Shown: positions 18,055 through 28,421, counted from the stretch's first letter. The stretch is DNA of 64,000 bases from Neoalteromonas arenosi (GCF_030362855.1 NZ_JAUCBP010000002.1:62001-126000), one strand, 5' to 3'. A program made the numbers and translations. The notes: generated from the letters alone by a model not told the origin.

Positions 18055-18436
18055 TGGCGGCTCCTGATCCCTATCACTTTTGCCTTAAAGTTGGGAACAG
18101 TTTGCCTTGCTAAAACTGAACGAAAACTGAAAGCTATCTGAATTTCAGTGAGTTAAATGGCAGCGTTTTGCAATAGCATAAGGCACACTGAGTCAATCAT
18201 TTTTATGCCTCAAAAATCGATTCAATTCTTGCGAGTCGTTAGGGGCCAAGGAAATTGTGAGTGTTTAAAAAAACGCTTCAGGCTCGATGCATGTGAGCCT
18301 AGCGTTACCAGAGGCATGCGCGTTAGCAATTATTTATTAAGCACTAGATGGAATCGCGCATGTGAACTTTCGCTATGTATGACAATACTGTTAAGTTATC
18401 GTTCTAGTAGTTAGACGTTATATTTCGGCCGATAAT
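18055..18436. other. Gap without a supported gene
   Basis: These 382 bases hold the upstream region of the anchored-protein gene and the leader of the small membrane protein. An 85-codon open frame (18157-18414) has no ribosome site and an unlikely composition. A GTTAGAC at 18410-18416 resembles an integron core site, but no partner site was found. I see no clear promoter. Confidence 0.5.
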
Positions 18437-18643
18437 ATGAAATTTGTACAATCATTTTCACAAGCGGTATTTGACCGTTTTTACAAAAGTATTGGAGATG
18501 CTCTTTTCTATTTTGGCATTGCTCTAGTTTTTTCTTACTTATACCAAAGTGAGAGTAGCTTGCGCATCCCTCTGTTCATTATTCTGTTATTTCCAATTCT
18601 TGTGACTCAAACGCTCGCTCCAAGGTGGCATTGGTATGACTGA
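18437..18643 (+). CDS. Small two-span membrane protein of unknown function
   Basis: A 68-residue protein, MKFVQSFSQAVFDRFYKS, followed by two hydrophobic segments (about 20-35 and 44-60) and a short tail. No family recognised. It overlaps the next open frame by 8 bases (ATGACTGA), which suggests a two-gene unit. Confidence 0.5.
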   Translation: MKFVQSFSQAVFDRFYKSIGDALFYFGIALVFSYLYQSESSLRIPLFIILLFPILVTQTLAPRWHWYD

Positions 18644-18662
18644 AAGAACAAAGAGGGGCGGT

Positions 18663-19136
18663 ATGCGGAGATATAGGTCTTTTTTAGGCCTATTGTTTGT
18701 GTTTACTCAATTTGTGAATGCCTCGGATAGTTGTGATTCTTTGCATCAAACCCAGTGGGTGTTAGGTAGCTGGGTTTCAAAATCGAACGAGCGCACCTAT
18801 GAGGAAAGTTGGCAAAAGGTAAGTGATAAGACTTTCGAGGGTTTTAGTAAAATCACCTTAGTTAATGGCAAAAATGGAGGGAGTGAGTCACTCCGGTTGG
18901 TTGCTATGGGCACCGAAGTTTTTTTCATTGCTAAAGTTAGTCACAACGAATTACCAATCGCTTTTAAACTGATTTTTTGTTCGGCACAACAATTACACTT
19001 TCAAAATACCAATCACGATTTTCCTCAGTCACTTAAGTATCATCGCACTGGCGATAATACTCTTTCGGTTTTGGTTGAAGGTGACGCTGAGCAAGGGGTT
19101 AAGCTGGATTTTGTCCGTAGTGAGGGCGACAGTTAG
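18663..19136 (+). CDS. Exported DUF6265-like protein
   Basis: A 157-residue protein whose start at 18663 follows AGAGGGG and begins with a signal peptide (MRRYRSFLGLLFVFTQFVNA). The frame also has an ATG at 18636 overlapping the previous gene. The mature part matches the DUF6265 pattern: WVLGSWVS, TYEESWQKVSDKTFEGFSK near residues 40-65, SLRLVAMG, and FQNTNHDFPQSLKYHR near the end. The fold is lipocalin-like by family; ligand and role are unknown. A hairpin about 100 bases downstream may end the transcript. Confidence 0.75.
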   Translation: MRRYRSFLGLLFVFTQFVNASDSCDSLHQTQWVLGSWVSKSNERTYEESWQKVSDKTFEGFSKITLVNGKNGGSESLRLVAMGTEVFFIAKVSHNELPIAFKLIFCSAQQLHFQNTNHDFPQSLKYHRTGDNTLSVLVEGDAEQGVKLDFVRSEGDS

Positions 19137-19233
19137 CTAGCTTTTTGGTGAAGGTTGCTATTCCACATGAGGCTTAGTGCATGTAAAGTGGGGCAGTAGG
19201 CCTGGCTGATTCAGCAGGAACGCAGATTTTCGA

Positions 19234-19257
19234 ACCCTTGCGCTTGTGCGCTCGGGT
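19234..19257 (+). terminator. Stem-loop after the DUF6265-like gene
   Basis: ACCC-TT-GCGC, loop TTGT, GCGC-TC-GGGT forms a stem with one internal mismatch pair, followed by AGGTTTT. The T-run is short, so it is a weak terminator candidate. Confidence 0.45.
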
Positions 19258-19336
19258 AGGTTTTACAACCGCTACTTTAGTCATGCCCCTAGTATCTGCT
19301 CATACAGGGAGTCAGTTTTAGAGCAAAGGAATAATT

Positions 19337-19945
19337 ATGAAATTAAAGTCATTGTTTGGTTTAGTGTTTTTCGCACTATCGCTACCGGCACTTGCTGGCA
19401 ACTACATTTTAAAGATCGATGGTAAACTCTACGAGATAGGACTGGGTGAACAAACGGAAGTCAGAATTGGTGACAAAGTTGTGAGTGTTTCGCTCGATCA
19501 AAAAGCAGTGTTGACCTACAGCTCACAGTATTTTTCGTTTGACCATCCCAGAGAGTTTGTTCCTGCAAAGAGTGATTTGGGCTCAGGCTTATATCAGACT
19601 GCAACTATGACCCCACTGGGTTCCGTTGTTCTAGTGCAGGAATATACAACGATGAGTCCGGTAAGTTTACTTGATCTGATGATCAATGAAATTACAAAAG
19701 TAGAGCGACAGTATGGTTATAACATAACCGAGGAGCCCAAGGCGATCACCCTCAAAGACGGCAAAGTGGTGAAGGGTAAAATGGTGTACTCCAAATATAA
19801 CGATACTGATATCGAACGTTTTATTGGTGTCTATGGCAATCGTGACTCTGGCGTGTTGATAATGACACAAATCGACTTCGGCATAGACAGTGGCTCTCAA
19901 CCATTCATTCAAGGTGTTCTGGATTCTCTAGTGTTGAAACTGTAG
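19337..19945 (+). CDS. Exported protein of unknown function
   Basis: A 202-residue protein with a clear signal peptide (MKLKSLFGLVFFALSLPALA) and an AAAGGA ribosome site. The mature part starts GNYILKIDGKLYEIGLGEQ, followed by alternating strands, and YSSQYFSFDHPREFVPAKSD near residues 70-90. No family recognised. The layout (a short metal-free beta domain followed by a PsbP/MogA-like alpha-beta domain) is only a guess from strand pattern. It stands alone between two other exported proteins. Confidence 0.7.
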   Translation: MKLKSLFGLVFFALSLPALAGNYILKIDGKLYEIGLGEQTEVRIGDKVVSVSLDQKAVLTYSSQYFSFDHPREFVPAKSDLGSGLYQTATMTPLGSVVLVQEYTTMSPVSLLDLMINEITKVERQYGYNITEEPKAITLKDGKVVKGKMVYSKYNDTDIERFIGVYGNRDSGVLIMTQIDFGIDSGSQPFIQGVLDSLVLKL

Positions 19946-20080
19946 TTGGAATCACAGTAAGGTATTGTCGTCAGCAGAACGTGTATTTCTGCTGATGTTA
20001 CGTACATGCTATTTTTTTGCACAATAGCGCAGCGTGACCTATGTTTGATGCCTAACCTCACATTGCTATAAGGATTTTCT

Positions 20081-20722
20081 ATGCGGACAATTATTGCCGT
20101 TGTGGCCCTATGCATAGGTTCAATCATATTAGGGCACGGTGCTGCACAAGCGCAATTTCCTCAGCAAGTTCAGCAACCTCAATATGTTGGAATACCGTCA
20201 ACACAGATGAACTATTTTGCTGCTGCGCAAAACAACTCGCAGTGGTGTTGGGCTGCAGCTATTCAGATGGTACTGAATTATTACGGCGTAAGTATTTCTC
20301 AAGAACAAATCGTGGCGCGAACATACGGTGTTGACCCATACGGTAATTTGCCAAACTGGGCTGGAAGCTTCCAAGCCATAACTGCCAATTTGAATAATTG
20401 GAATGTGGACAACCTCGGGAATCAGTACCAAGTAATGGCGTCGTTAAACTGGGGTGCTCCAACCCCTGCGGTACTATTACAGGAACTCAGCCAAGGACGA
20501 CCAGTTATCGTCGGATACAGCACTGGACCTAACACCGGGCACGCGGTTGTTATTACTGCTGCCAGCTATACGATGTCGCCCAGTGGCCCCATCATTCAAT
20601 CTGTAGTGGTTCGTGATCCTTGGCCATCAGCGCAAAATATCCAAACATCTGGTCGGGTTGAGTATCCAGGGGCGCAACTAGCTTCAGTTATGCAGGCGTA
20701 CTGGTACGTGCGAGTTCAATAG
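20081..20722 (+). CDS. Secreted papain-like cysteine protease
   Basis: A 213-residue protein with a signal peptide ending at about AAQA (residue 24) and a ribosome site AAGGA six bases before the ATG. The catalytic Cys lies in NNSQWCWAAAIQMVLNYYG (Cys56). The His is in GHAVVITAAS (about His154), and a following VRDPWP supplies the usual Asp/Asn position. This is the pattern of the small C39/C70-like proteases of the papain clan, which resemble secreted effectors and toxin-maturation enzymes. No propeptide or transporter domain is attached, so it is not a bacteriocin exporter. Target unknown. Its last 39 bases overlap the convergent membrane-protein gene. Confidence 0.8.
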   Translation: MRTIIAVVALCIGSIILGHGAAQAQFPQQVQQPQYVGIPSTQMNYFAAAQNNSQWCWAAAIQMVLNYYGVSISQEQIVARTYGVDPYGNLPNWAGSFQAITANLNNWNVDNLGNQYQVMASLNWGAPTPAVLLQELSQGRPVIVGYSTGPNTGHAVVITAASYTMSPSGPIIQSVVVRDPWPSAQNIQTSGRVEYPGAQLASVMQAYWYVRVQ

Positions 20723-21130
20723 GTATTTCTTTACTACATAGCCCCATGGTACGGCCAAAATCGGCAGTAAAACTAAGCCAAAAGCAAAAACAGTTGCTTC
20801 ACTGCCAGAACCTTCTAATTGGCCACTACTAGCGAGTGGCCAAGCAAAAATCACCAACCACAGCACTTTGTAAAAGATCTCTAGCAGTAGCAACGGGATC
20901 ATCTCAACCGGTCTAAAAACACCCAAGGCCGCCAGGCCAGAAAATGCGGCCCATACACTCCATGCAATAGCCTCCATCTCTTGCCATGGACCTTCATGCG
21001 TCAGAATATGGCTCCACACATCTTTGCCCAGCACAAAAAACATCAATAAATAGATCGCGCGCATGAAATAAATATTGAACGGTCGAATACCATCGTATTT
21101 CTCTTGAGGGATAAATAGTCTTGCTAGCAT
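20684..21130 (-). CDS. Four-span membrane protein of unknown function
   Basis: From the Met at 21130 the product is 148 residues: MLARLFIPQEKYDGIRPFNIYFMR, then four hydrophobic helices with an acidic loop (THEGPWQEMEAIAW) between the first two and a short polar loop (SSGQLEGSGSEA) before the last. An upstream Met at 21163 is possible but less natural. No family motif is recognised. Its C-terminal codons overlap the end of the protease gene on the other strand. Confidence 0.65.
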   Translation of the reverse strand: MLARLFIPQEKYDGIRPFNIYFMRAIYLLMFFVLGKDVWSHILTHEGPWQEMEAIAWSVWAAFSGLAALGVFRPVEMIPLLLLEIFYKVLWLVIFAWPLASSGQLEGSGSEATVFAFGLVLLPILAVPWGYVVKKYLLNSHVPVRLHN

Positions 21131-21301
21131 GATGCACTCTCGGCTGTCGAGTTGAGTCACCATGCTATCTGGAATAGGCAGTCAGACGCTATTAGTAAAG
21201 TGTTTCACTGTCGTCAGATTTGTAACAAATAGCGACTTTGGTCGGTTGAGGATGCCAATGAACTTAGTGATATTGCTCAATGGCACAGAGCGATGACTAA
21301 A

Positions 21302-22339
21302 TCACCTCACTTTTTTGGATAGCTTAATTGATGGCTTTTCTACCCATATATGCATCAAATGAGAAGCAATTACGCTTACAACAACGCCAACCATTAAGAC
21401 AAATAACATGTTCAGCAGCGATTCCACTGGCACATAAATTTTTGAGAACGACATGACCTTCCAGCCTAAGTCCGCGTGAAGCACATATAACGGGTAGGAA
21501 ATTGAGCCAAGATACAGCATCCAGCTATTGGTGAGAAACCTTGCCTTAAATTGATACTGTCGCATCAACACAATAAATGCAGCGGTTAGCATTGCGGCGA
21601 TTGTGTATGGTTTAGCATGCAAGAAAAGCATAAAACCGAGTAGGCAAATTGCCCAGGCAAAGAATGCCATTCTAAATGCACCCCCTTGGCGAAAGAATCG
21701 TTCACACAAGTACCCCAAAAAGAAATAATGCCATTGTGAGAAGAACAAGCCGGTATACAATTCCTTTAGGACCCGTAAATCGACCAAAATTGAATACACA
21801 GCAAGGGGTAAGCCGATAGCAAAGCAAAATACGATATCTGCTTTGTCTTTAAATAAGGCCTTACAAGTTAGCAGGCTAAGTATAAAAAAGAGGTAGAATT
21901 GTACTTCTAAACACAAAGTCCAATAAACCATAGAGATTTGGTTTTCTAAGTCCAGAATGTTTTGTAAGTAAAACATGTGAATAAGGACTTCGCTGGTGGA
22001 GTACATTTCGAGTGTTTCGTTGGTCACTTTGGACTCAACCACTAATAGAAAAATAGCAATAGCTATCGACAGCCAATAGACAATGTCTAAGCGGATGCTG
22101 CGTCTTAAAATAAACTTTCCGACATATTTTGAACCCATTTCATTAAGGTTCACAGTAAGCGAAATAACGAAGCCACTGATCACAAAGAAAATGGGGACGC
22201 CCAGATACCCATAAGACAAAATATCACTAATGAAAGGGTAGTTGGCTGCTAAAAAAGGTGACAACGCAAGGTTAAAGTGGAATAACATTACCATTACGGC
22301 GGCTACTCCCCTCATTCCATGTATAAACTCTATCCTCAT
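21302..22339 (-). CDS. Acyltransferase 3 family membrane protein
   Basis: Integral membrane O-acyltransferase of the type that acetylates surface polysaccharides or lipids. From the Met at 22339 the 345-residue product begins MRIEFIHGMRGVAAVMVMLFHFN, with the conserved Arg and catalytic His of the family, then YGYLGVPIFFVISGFVISL, the second signature, and about ten helices. The open frame extends to 22540, but that part overlaps the upstream gene and has no family similarity. Substrate unknown; no polysaccharide cluster is nearby. Confidence 0.85.
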   Translation of the reverse strand: MRIEFIHGMRGVAAVMVMLFHFNLALSPFLAANYPFISDILSYGYLGVPIFFVISGFVISLTVNLNEMGSKYVGKFILRRSIRLDIVYWLSIAIAIFLLVVESKVTNETLEMYSTSEVLIHMFYLQNILDLENQISMVYWTLCLEVQFYLFFILSLLTCKALFKDKADIVFCFAIGLPLAVYSILVDLRVLKELYTGLFFSQWHYFFLGYLCERFFRQGGAFRMAFFAWAICLLGFMLFLHAKPYTIAAMLTAAFIVLMRQYQFKARFLTNSWMLYLGSISYPLYVLHADLGWKVMSFSKIYVPVESLLNMLFVLMVGVVVSVIASHLMHIWVEKPSIKLSKKVR

Positions 22340-22484
22340 ACGACGATTAACCCTACTGCTCGCGTGTCTATCAAGTTGCTGTAAAACTACACTAAGTTTA
22401 TCAGATTTGAAACACTCAACGAGATAATGAACAATACACAATGCTAACGCATGTAGCGGTTCTGATGATTGGGCTCGTCTATTT

Positions 22485-23261
22485 TCAGTGGCTCGCCAGT
22501 TGAGTCCACTGCAACCCATAATACTTGATGGCACTAGCAATCATACCGAGCTGTTTTTCAGAGGCTAGACGCTGTTCAAATTCAGTAACTACGTTTGGAC
22601 AAGTCTTGGCATATTCATGGGTAAAGGCGTTATGGACTTCCGGGCCTTGGATCACAATGGCAGGGCGTATTTCGTGCTCGATACTGCTCGCTTCGATGTA
22701 TTCATTACCAACTAAGTACCCCGTCACGAAGTAATCTGTTTCGCGTTCGAGTAACATCCTAAAGTTTTTTGCTAAACCTTCAATGGCTTGCACTTGTGGC
22801 TGACTAAGCAGAAATGCATCGATTGCTTCAGTATGCGAGTCACCTGCGTTAATGCTACCTAGTTTGCCGGCTAAATCATCCATCTGATCGACGTCTAACA
22901 GCTCTGCAGCACGCACGTAAAAAGCGACCGGGTTGGCAGCAAATGATTCTTGGGTAAAGTGCAAATATTGTTGCCGTTCACTATTGTTTTTTAGTGCTGG
23001 TATAAAGTCGATATCGTTGCGTTTGGCACTGTTAAGGACTTCTTGCCAATTCCCAACGTATTTTACATATACGTTTAAACCCAGTCGTCTGAAAATGCCT
23101 TTGCTGATGTCAATCGAAGCGCCGGCCAAGGAATCGCCTTCGCGCCAGTGAAAGGGGGGATAATTGGGGTGCGCAGAAATAGTAATACTGCGGCATTGTT
23201 CATCTGCGAAGCTCGGCAAGGCAACGATAATAATTAGGATGAGCAAAAATAGTTTGTCCAT
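22485..23261 (-). CDS. Periplasmic solute-binding protein, family 3 type, orphan
   Basis: A 258-residue protein with a signal peptide (LLILIIIVALPSFA) and a bilobed binding fold: ITISAHPNYPPFHWREGDSLAGASIDISKG, then DFIPALKNNSERQQYLHFT, the typical hinge and ligand strands of amino-acid-binding proteins. No ABC permease or ATPase genes lie nearby, so it may be an orphan transporter part or a sensory input. Such stand-alone copies are common in marine gammaproteobacteria next to signalling genes. Ligand unknown. Confidence 0.8.
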   Translation of the reverse strand: MDKLFLLILIIIVALPSFADEQCRSITISAHPNYPPFHWREGDSLAGASIDISKGIFRRLGLNVYVKYVGNWQEVLNSAKRNDIDFIPALKNNSERQQYLHFTQESFAANPVAFYVRAAELLDVDQMDDLAGKLGSINAGDSHTEAIDAFLLSQPQVQAIEGLAKNFRMLLERETDYFVTGYLVGNEYIEASSIEHEIRPAIVIQGPEVHNAFTHEYAKTCPNVVTEFEQRLASEKQLGMIASAIKYYGLQWTQLASH

Positions 23262-23453
23262 AAATACCTACAGCGATTGGCGTAACAGCACCACTAAAAG
23301 TATAGCTACGCAATTGTCTTCATCAAGTAACCTAACCGATTAGACAGTATAAATAATTGAAGGCCATATTGCGGTTGTGCGCGTAGTCACTTAGAACGCA
23401 GAATAAATCATATCGCAATATAGCGAAGGTGCTTACAACAGGATTCTTGGACC

Positions 23454-23876
23454 ATGAGATTGTGTATTTTTGTAACGTTAGTTGGCTTACTCACCGCGTG
23501 CTCTAAACCGTTTCACCACCCGGAAAAGCTCTGGTTTAATAGTTTACAGCAAGGGACCGCGTTAATACTGTCAGAACATGTTGATGGTGATTGGAACTCG
23601 GTGTGTATTTTTGCCCCTTATAGTGACAACGCTCAAGCGCGGCAAAAGCTGGGCTTTGAGTGGCCCTTGGAAGACTTAACTACCGTTTGGGTATTAGACA
23701 ATGTCAGCTTATTAGTATTTGTTGATAACAATACTGTGATTGATTTTTTGGAGGTGAGGCGTGACCATGTGGACTTCGCACCCCTCGCGGGTGAGTGTTT
23801 GGTGCGCGAAAAATCAAAATTTTACTATGATAATGGCATTGCAGTGCAGACTAATCGTAACCACAACCGTCTATAA
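23454..23876 (+). CDS. Small lipoprotein of unknown function
   Basis: A 140-residue protein with a lipobox LLTAC, giving a lipidated Cys at residue 16. The mature part has a mixed pattern (TALILSEHVDGDWNSVCIFAPYSDN, then a VWVLDNVSLLVFVDNN hairpin) and no family motif I recognise. It diverges from the solute-binding protein gene. The 114 bases to the convergent rraB hold no supported gene. Confidence 0.7.
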   Translation: MRLCIFVTLVGLLTACSKPFHHPEKLWFNSLQQGTALILSEHVDGDWNSVCIFAPYSDNAQARQKLGFEWPLEDLTTVWVLDNVSLLVFVDNNTVIDFLEVRRDHVDFAPLAGECLVREKSKFYYDNGIAVQTNRNHNRL

Positions 23877-23990
23877 GTAAATTTATTGACTAATAATGTG
23901 CGGCTGCGAGGATTGGTGTTTATGCTGAGTTTCGTCGCTGTGCTCGCGATGTGGGCCCTACTAATGGTTCAATAATAGAGCCAAAGCTAC

Positions 23991-24374
23991 TTAATCGTCT
24001 AACTCTTGCGGCGCAGCGTCGTCACCGATGTAATAAGTGCCCCAACCGTCATAGTGGACCTGATGCTTGTCGCTGATAGTGACCAATGTGTCGGTATCTT
24101 TGTCTAATACATCGCGAGTCAATGCTCGCTCTACAATGGCGTCAAAGCAAAAAATAGTGCCACCATCATCAAGCACCAACTCCTCGGCATCCGTTACTTC
24201 AAAACCCGCTTTAAACACATCAACAGCGGCTTTTTCTAAACGGTCAAAATCCGCTGAGGCAATATGGTGTTCAACCGTGTAGGTCGCATCCATTTGGCTA
24301 CCGTCTTCACGCAACGCATCAATAGTTTCCTGATTAAACGCGTACCACTCTTGCTGTTCTTGTTGAATACTCAT
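23991..24374 (-). CDS. rraB: RraB, ribonuclease E regulator
   Basis: RraB binds RNase E and changes the composition of the degradosome. The 127-residue acidic protein matches the family along its length: DGSQMDATYTVEHHIAS, then LEKAAVDVFKAGFEVTDAEE, then VHYDGWGTYYIGDD near the C-terminus. It is transcribed in the same direction as the plsC gene upstream, with a 33-base gap. Confidence 0.93.
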   Translation of the reverse strand: MSIQQEQQEWYAFNQETIDALREDGSQMDATYTVEHHIASADFDRLEKAAVDVFKAGFEVTDAEELVLDDGGTIFCFDAIVERALTRDVLDKDTDTLVTISDKHQVHYDGWGTYYIGDDAAPQELDD

Positions 24375-24407
24375 AACTTTTACTTAATTGCCCGTTTCAC
24401 TCATAGT

Positions 24408-25145
24408 TTATCGCGTTGGATCACATTGCGCGACCTCCACATTGAGTTTTTCAATGTGTTGTTGCATTAAACCATGACAATGTTCAGCCCACTGCTTAGC
24501 GCTCTTACTCTTGTCAAGCGTTATAGGTGGCAAGATATCAATCACCACTTCACCATTATTCCACCGGTTGAGCTTGATGGTTTTATGCGTATCACTGGCA
24601 CACACCATCACAATTTGTTCATCGGTATCTAATGCTAAGCGGAATGCACCAGTTTTAAAGGGAAGTAATCCACGACCGTAACTGCGTGTGCCTTCAGGGA
24701 AAAACCATACACTTAAGCGTCTTTCGCGGATTTTCTCTGCCGTTAGCGACAGTGTATCACGGGCTTTTCCCGAGTTTTTTCTGTCGATCATTATATTGCC
24801 AGTTAGCCAATAAAGCTGTCCAAATACAGGGATCCACTTCAGGCTCTTTTTGCCGATGGTAACAACGCCGGGCAATGCTGCTTTACAAATAGTCAACAAG
24901 TCATAACTGTTTTGGTGGTTGGCGATAAATACATAGGGTACGTCTTGCTTCACTTCTGGCGAGCAGCGCACAATGATTTTCACGCCAATAAACCGAGACA
25001 TTGACGCATAGACTTGTCCCGCCATATGGACATTATTGCGGTGAAAAGGCCTGAATAGACAGACCAGAATAAGGAAAAAATTGATCATCAAAAAATAAAA
25101 GAAAATGATCACACAACGAATTACAGCTAACACATGTACGCTCAA
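24408..25145 (-). CDS. plsC: 1-acyl-sn-glycerol-3-phosphate acyltransferase
   Basis: Acylates lysophosphatidate to phosphatidate, a step of phospholipid synthesis, at the inner membrane. The 245-residue product has an N-terminal hydrophobic region, the HxxxxD catalytic motif in ANHQNSYDLLT, GNIMIDRKNS, and the substrate motif FPEGTRSYGRG. Length and motif spacing fit PlsC. It may form an operon with rraB. Confidence 0.93.
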   Translation of the reverse strand: MSVHVLAVIRCVIIFFYFLMINFFLILVCLFRPFHRNNVHMAGQVYASMSRFIGVKIIVRCSPEVKQDVPYVFIANHQNSYDLLTICKAALPGVVTIGKKSLKWIPVFGQLYWLTGNIMIDRKNSGKARDTLSLTAEKIRERRLSVWFFPEGTRSYGRGLLPFKTGAFRLALDTDEQIVMVCASDTHKTIKLNRWNNGEVVIDILPPITLDKSKSAKQWAEHCHGLMQQHIEKLNVEVAQCDPTR

Positions 25146-25331
25146 AATGATTTTGCGACGCAGTATACGGATTTCGGCGCAGATCTAAAGCACAGATTTG
25201 ACTTGTCTTACCTCCAGATTGCGCGTTTGTTTACAACCATATCAGTTGAAATTGCGTGGATATGCTAAAGTGTTAAATTAGGTTGGTCGATATTAAGACT
25301 TATTGATAAAGAAGAGAGGTTTGCCGCACCG

Positions 25332-26477
25332 ATGCAAGTATTTACGCCTGAAGAGTTAGACGATGAAATCCTCGGCGATTTAATGGAGGAGATCCAGGAG
25401 TTATACGAAGCGAGTGAGCAAACCTTAATTGAACTGGAGCTGCGCCCCGAAGATAACGAGTTACAGCGTTCGCTATTTCGCTCGGTACATACAATTAAAG
25501 GCGACCTTGGCTTGGTCAGCTTTTCGCCGATGATCCCTATTTTACAACACGTAGAAGATTTGCTTGATTATTTGCGTAAAGGCCAGATTGCCTATACCAG
25601 TACTATGAGTGATTTAGTACTAATCACCATGGACAAGGTTAAAACCTTTGTTGAGCAGTGCATGAATCAGGGAAAAGCACCTTACGATGGTGATATGCAC
25701 GATAGGCTAGTAGCAGCTATAGCTAAGATTCAACCTGATAATCAGGCAATGCATGAGAAGCTATTAGCAAACGCAGTGTTGATTTTGGACCCAAGCCTCG
25801 ATCTCGGCGGTGACAATGATGACGGCGATAGCAGTGCAAAACCGTCTTCAGCTGCGGCAATGATCGGCAATACCGGTATACCCAAGGATCTTAGCTCTGA
25901 AAAGCAACAGGATATTCTGTTTTTCCGCGACTTGATGAAAGCGATTGAACGACGCTCTAAGTATTGGGAAGGTCGTGGTGACCGCATTGCTAAATTGGCA
26001 AGCTACGTTAACAAAGCCTCCGGTTACTTAGTCGATGCTGATCAATTGGCTGTCGCCTGCTATACCCATGACTTCGGCATGGCGTTTATGCCTCTAAAGT
26101 TGCTCAACAAAACCGATAAATACTCTGAGATTGAGTTTAACCTCATGCGCTCTCACGTGTACAAAAGCTCGCGTTTGTTAGAACACTTAGACGAGTGGGA
26201 CGGAGCGCGTAAAATCGTCATGCAGCATCACGAAAGAGTAGACGGCTCTGGTTATCCATTAGGTATTAAAGAAAAAGATATGTGTGAGGGCGCAAAGCTC
26301 TTAGCCATTCTCGATGCTTACGACGCTATGACACATTCGCGCGCCCACAACGGTGAAGCGAAGTATTCTAAGAAGGACGCCGTAATCGCTATTAACCGTG
26401 AAGCTAAAGGCCAATACAGCGTAAAGTGGCTGCGTATATTTAATCAAGCAATGACAGCACTGCTCACTAAACAGTGA
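25332..26477 (+). CDS. Hpt / HD-GYP fusion protein
   Basis: A 381-residue two-domain protein. The N-terminal Hpt domain (about 15-110) carries LFRSVHTIKGDLGLVSF with the phosphate-accepting His at 53, so it can receive phosphate from a hybrid kinase. The HD-GYP domain (about 195-381) has THDFGMAFMP at about 244-253 and HHERVDGSGYP at about 299-309. HD-GYP domains hydrolyse c-di-GMP. Here the canonical HDxGK motif reads HDFGM, losing a conserved Lys, while the GYP block is intact. The usual input for HD-GYP is a receiver domain; an Hpt input is unusual. No kinase is encoded next to it, but arcB encodes a hybrid kinase in the same window. Confidence 0.9.
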   Translation: MQVFTPEELDDEILGDLMEEIQELYEASEQTLIELELRPEDNELQRSLFRSVHTIKGDLGLVSFSPMIPILQHVEDLLDYLRKGQIAYTSTMSDLVLITMDKVKTFVEQCMNQGKAPYDGDMHDRLVAAIAKIQPDNQAMHEKLLANAVLILDPSLDLGGDNDDGDSSAKPSSAAAMIGNTGIPKDLSSEKQQDILFFRDLMKAIERRSKYWEGRGDRIAKLASYVNKASGYLVDADQLAVACYTHDFGMAFMPLKLLNKTDKYSEIEFNLMRSHVYKSSRLLEHLDEWDGARKIVMQHHERVDGSGYPLGIKEKDMCEGAKLLAILDAYDAMTHSRAHNGEAKYSKKDAVIAINREAKGQYSVKWLRIFNQAMTALLTKQ

Positions 26478-26481
26478 GCAG
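26460..26481. terminator. Perfect hairpin between convergent genes
   Basis: CTGCTCACT-AAAC-AGTGAGCAG is a 9-bp perfect stem over the stop codon of the HD-GYP gene, seven bases from the murA stop. It lacks a T-run; a two-way barrier role is inferred from position. Confidence 0.6.
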
Positions 26482-26487
26482 CTCCTA

Positions 26488-28022
<1,535 letters not shown>

Positions 28023-28039
28023 GTTCAGATCCCGAATAC

Positions 28040-28071
28040 AAAAAAGCAGTTGAAGTTTAATTTCCAACTGC
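28040..28071 (-). terminator. Intrinsic terminator after mlaB
   Basis: On the minus strand GCAGTTG, a 12-base loop, CAACTGC is followed by six T. It lies between mlaB and ibaG, which in enterobacteria are one operon with murA. Here transcription probably stops, at least in part, before ibaG. Confidence 0.8.
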
Positions 28072-28100
28072 GATGCAGAATTTAAAAAGTAGATTTGGCG

Positions 28101-28415
28101 CTATTCTAACGGTAAAAGCACTGAAGCGTCGCTAATTTTCGCAATATTTAGCAAATCTTCGGGGACATTAGTAAATTTCACTGTCAAATTTGCGGTTTTA
28201 CAGTCGCGAATAAGGTTAATCAGCCATGCCAACCCAGCACTATCGATCCGCTCAATATTGTGCAGGTCAAACAGAATAGGCCGCTGTTTATCGAGTTTAT
28301 CAACCGCGCTTTTACCTTCAGTGGGCCACCAGTCTTTGCGAATGGTATACATGGTGAGTTCACCGCGAATAGCGACTAAATTATCGTCCTTGAAGGTTAA
28401 CGAGTAATTCGACAT
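28101..28415 (-). CDS. mlaB: MlaB, STAS-domain subunit of the Mla transporter
   Basis: Cytoplasmic STAS protein that stabilises and activates the MlaF ATPase. The 104-residue product has the fold pattern NLVAIRGELTMYT, ILFDLHNIERIDSAGLAWLINLIRDC, with the Ser-Ala-Gly turn typical of STAS domains. It is last in mlaFEDCB, six bases after mlaC. Confidence 0.9.
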   Translation of the reverse strand: MSNYSLTFKDDNLVAIRGELTMYTIRKDWWPTEGKSAVDKLDKQRPILFDLHNIERIDSAGLAWLINLIRDCKTANLTVKFTNVPEDLLNIAKISDASVLLPLE

Positions 28416-28421
28416 GAGTAC

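Noticed and set aside
18157-18414. 85-codon open frame left of the small membrane protein
   Set aside because: No ribosome site, odd composition, no family match.
18410-18416. GTTAGAC resembling an integron attC core site ahead of small accessory genes
   Set aside because: No partner core site or folded attC arm could be found on either side, and no integrase is seen.
23896-23928. 10-residue cysteine-rich open frame (MCGCEDWCLC) between the lipoprotein gene and rraB
   Set aside because: No ribosome site and too short to judge; chance cannot be excluded.
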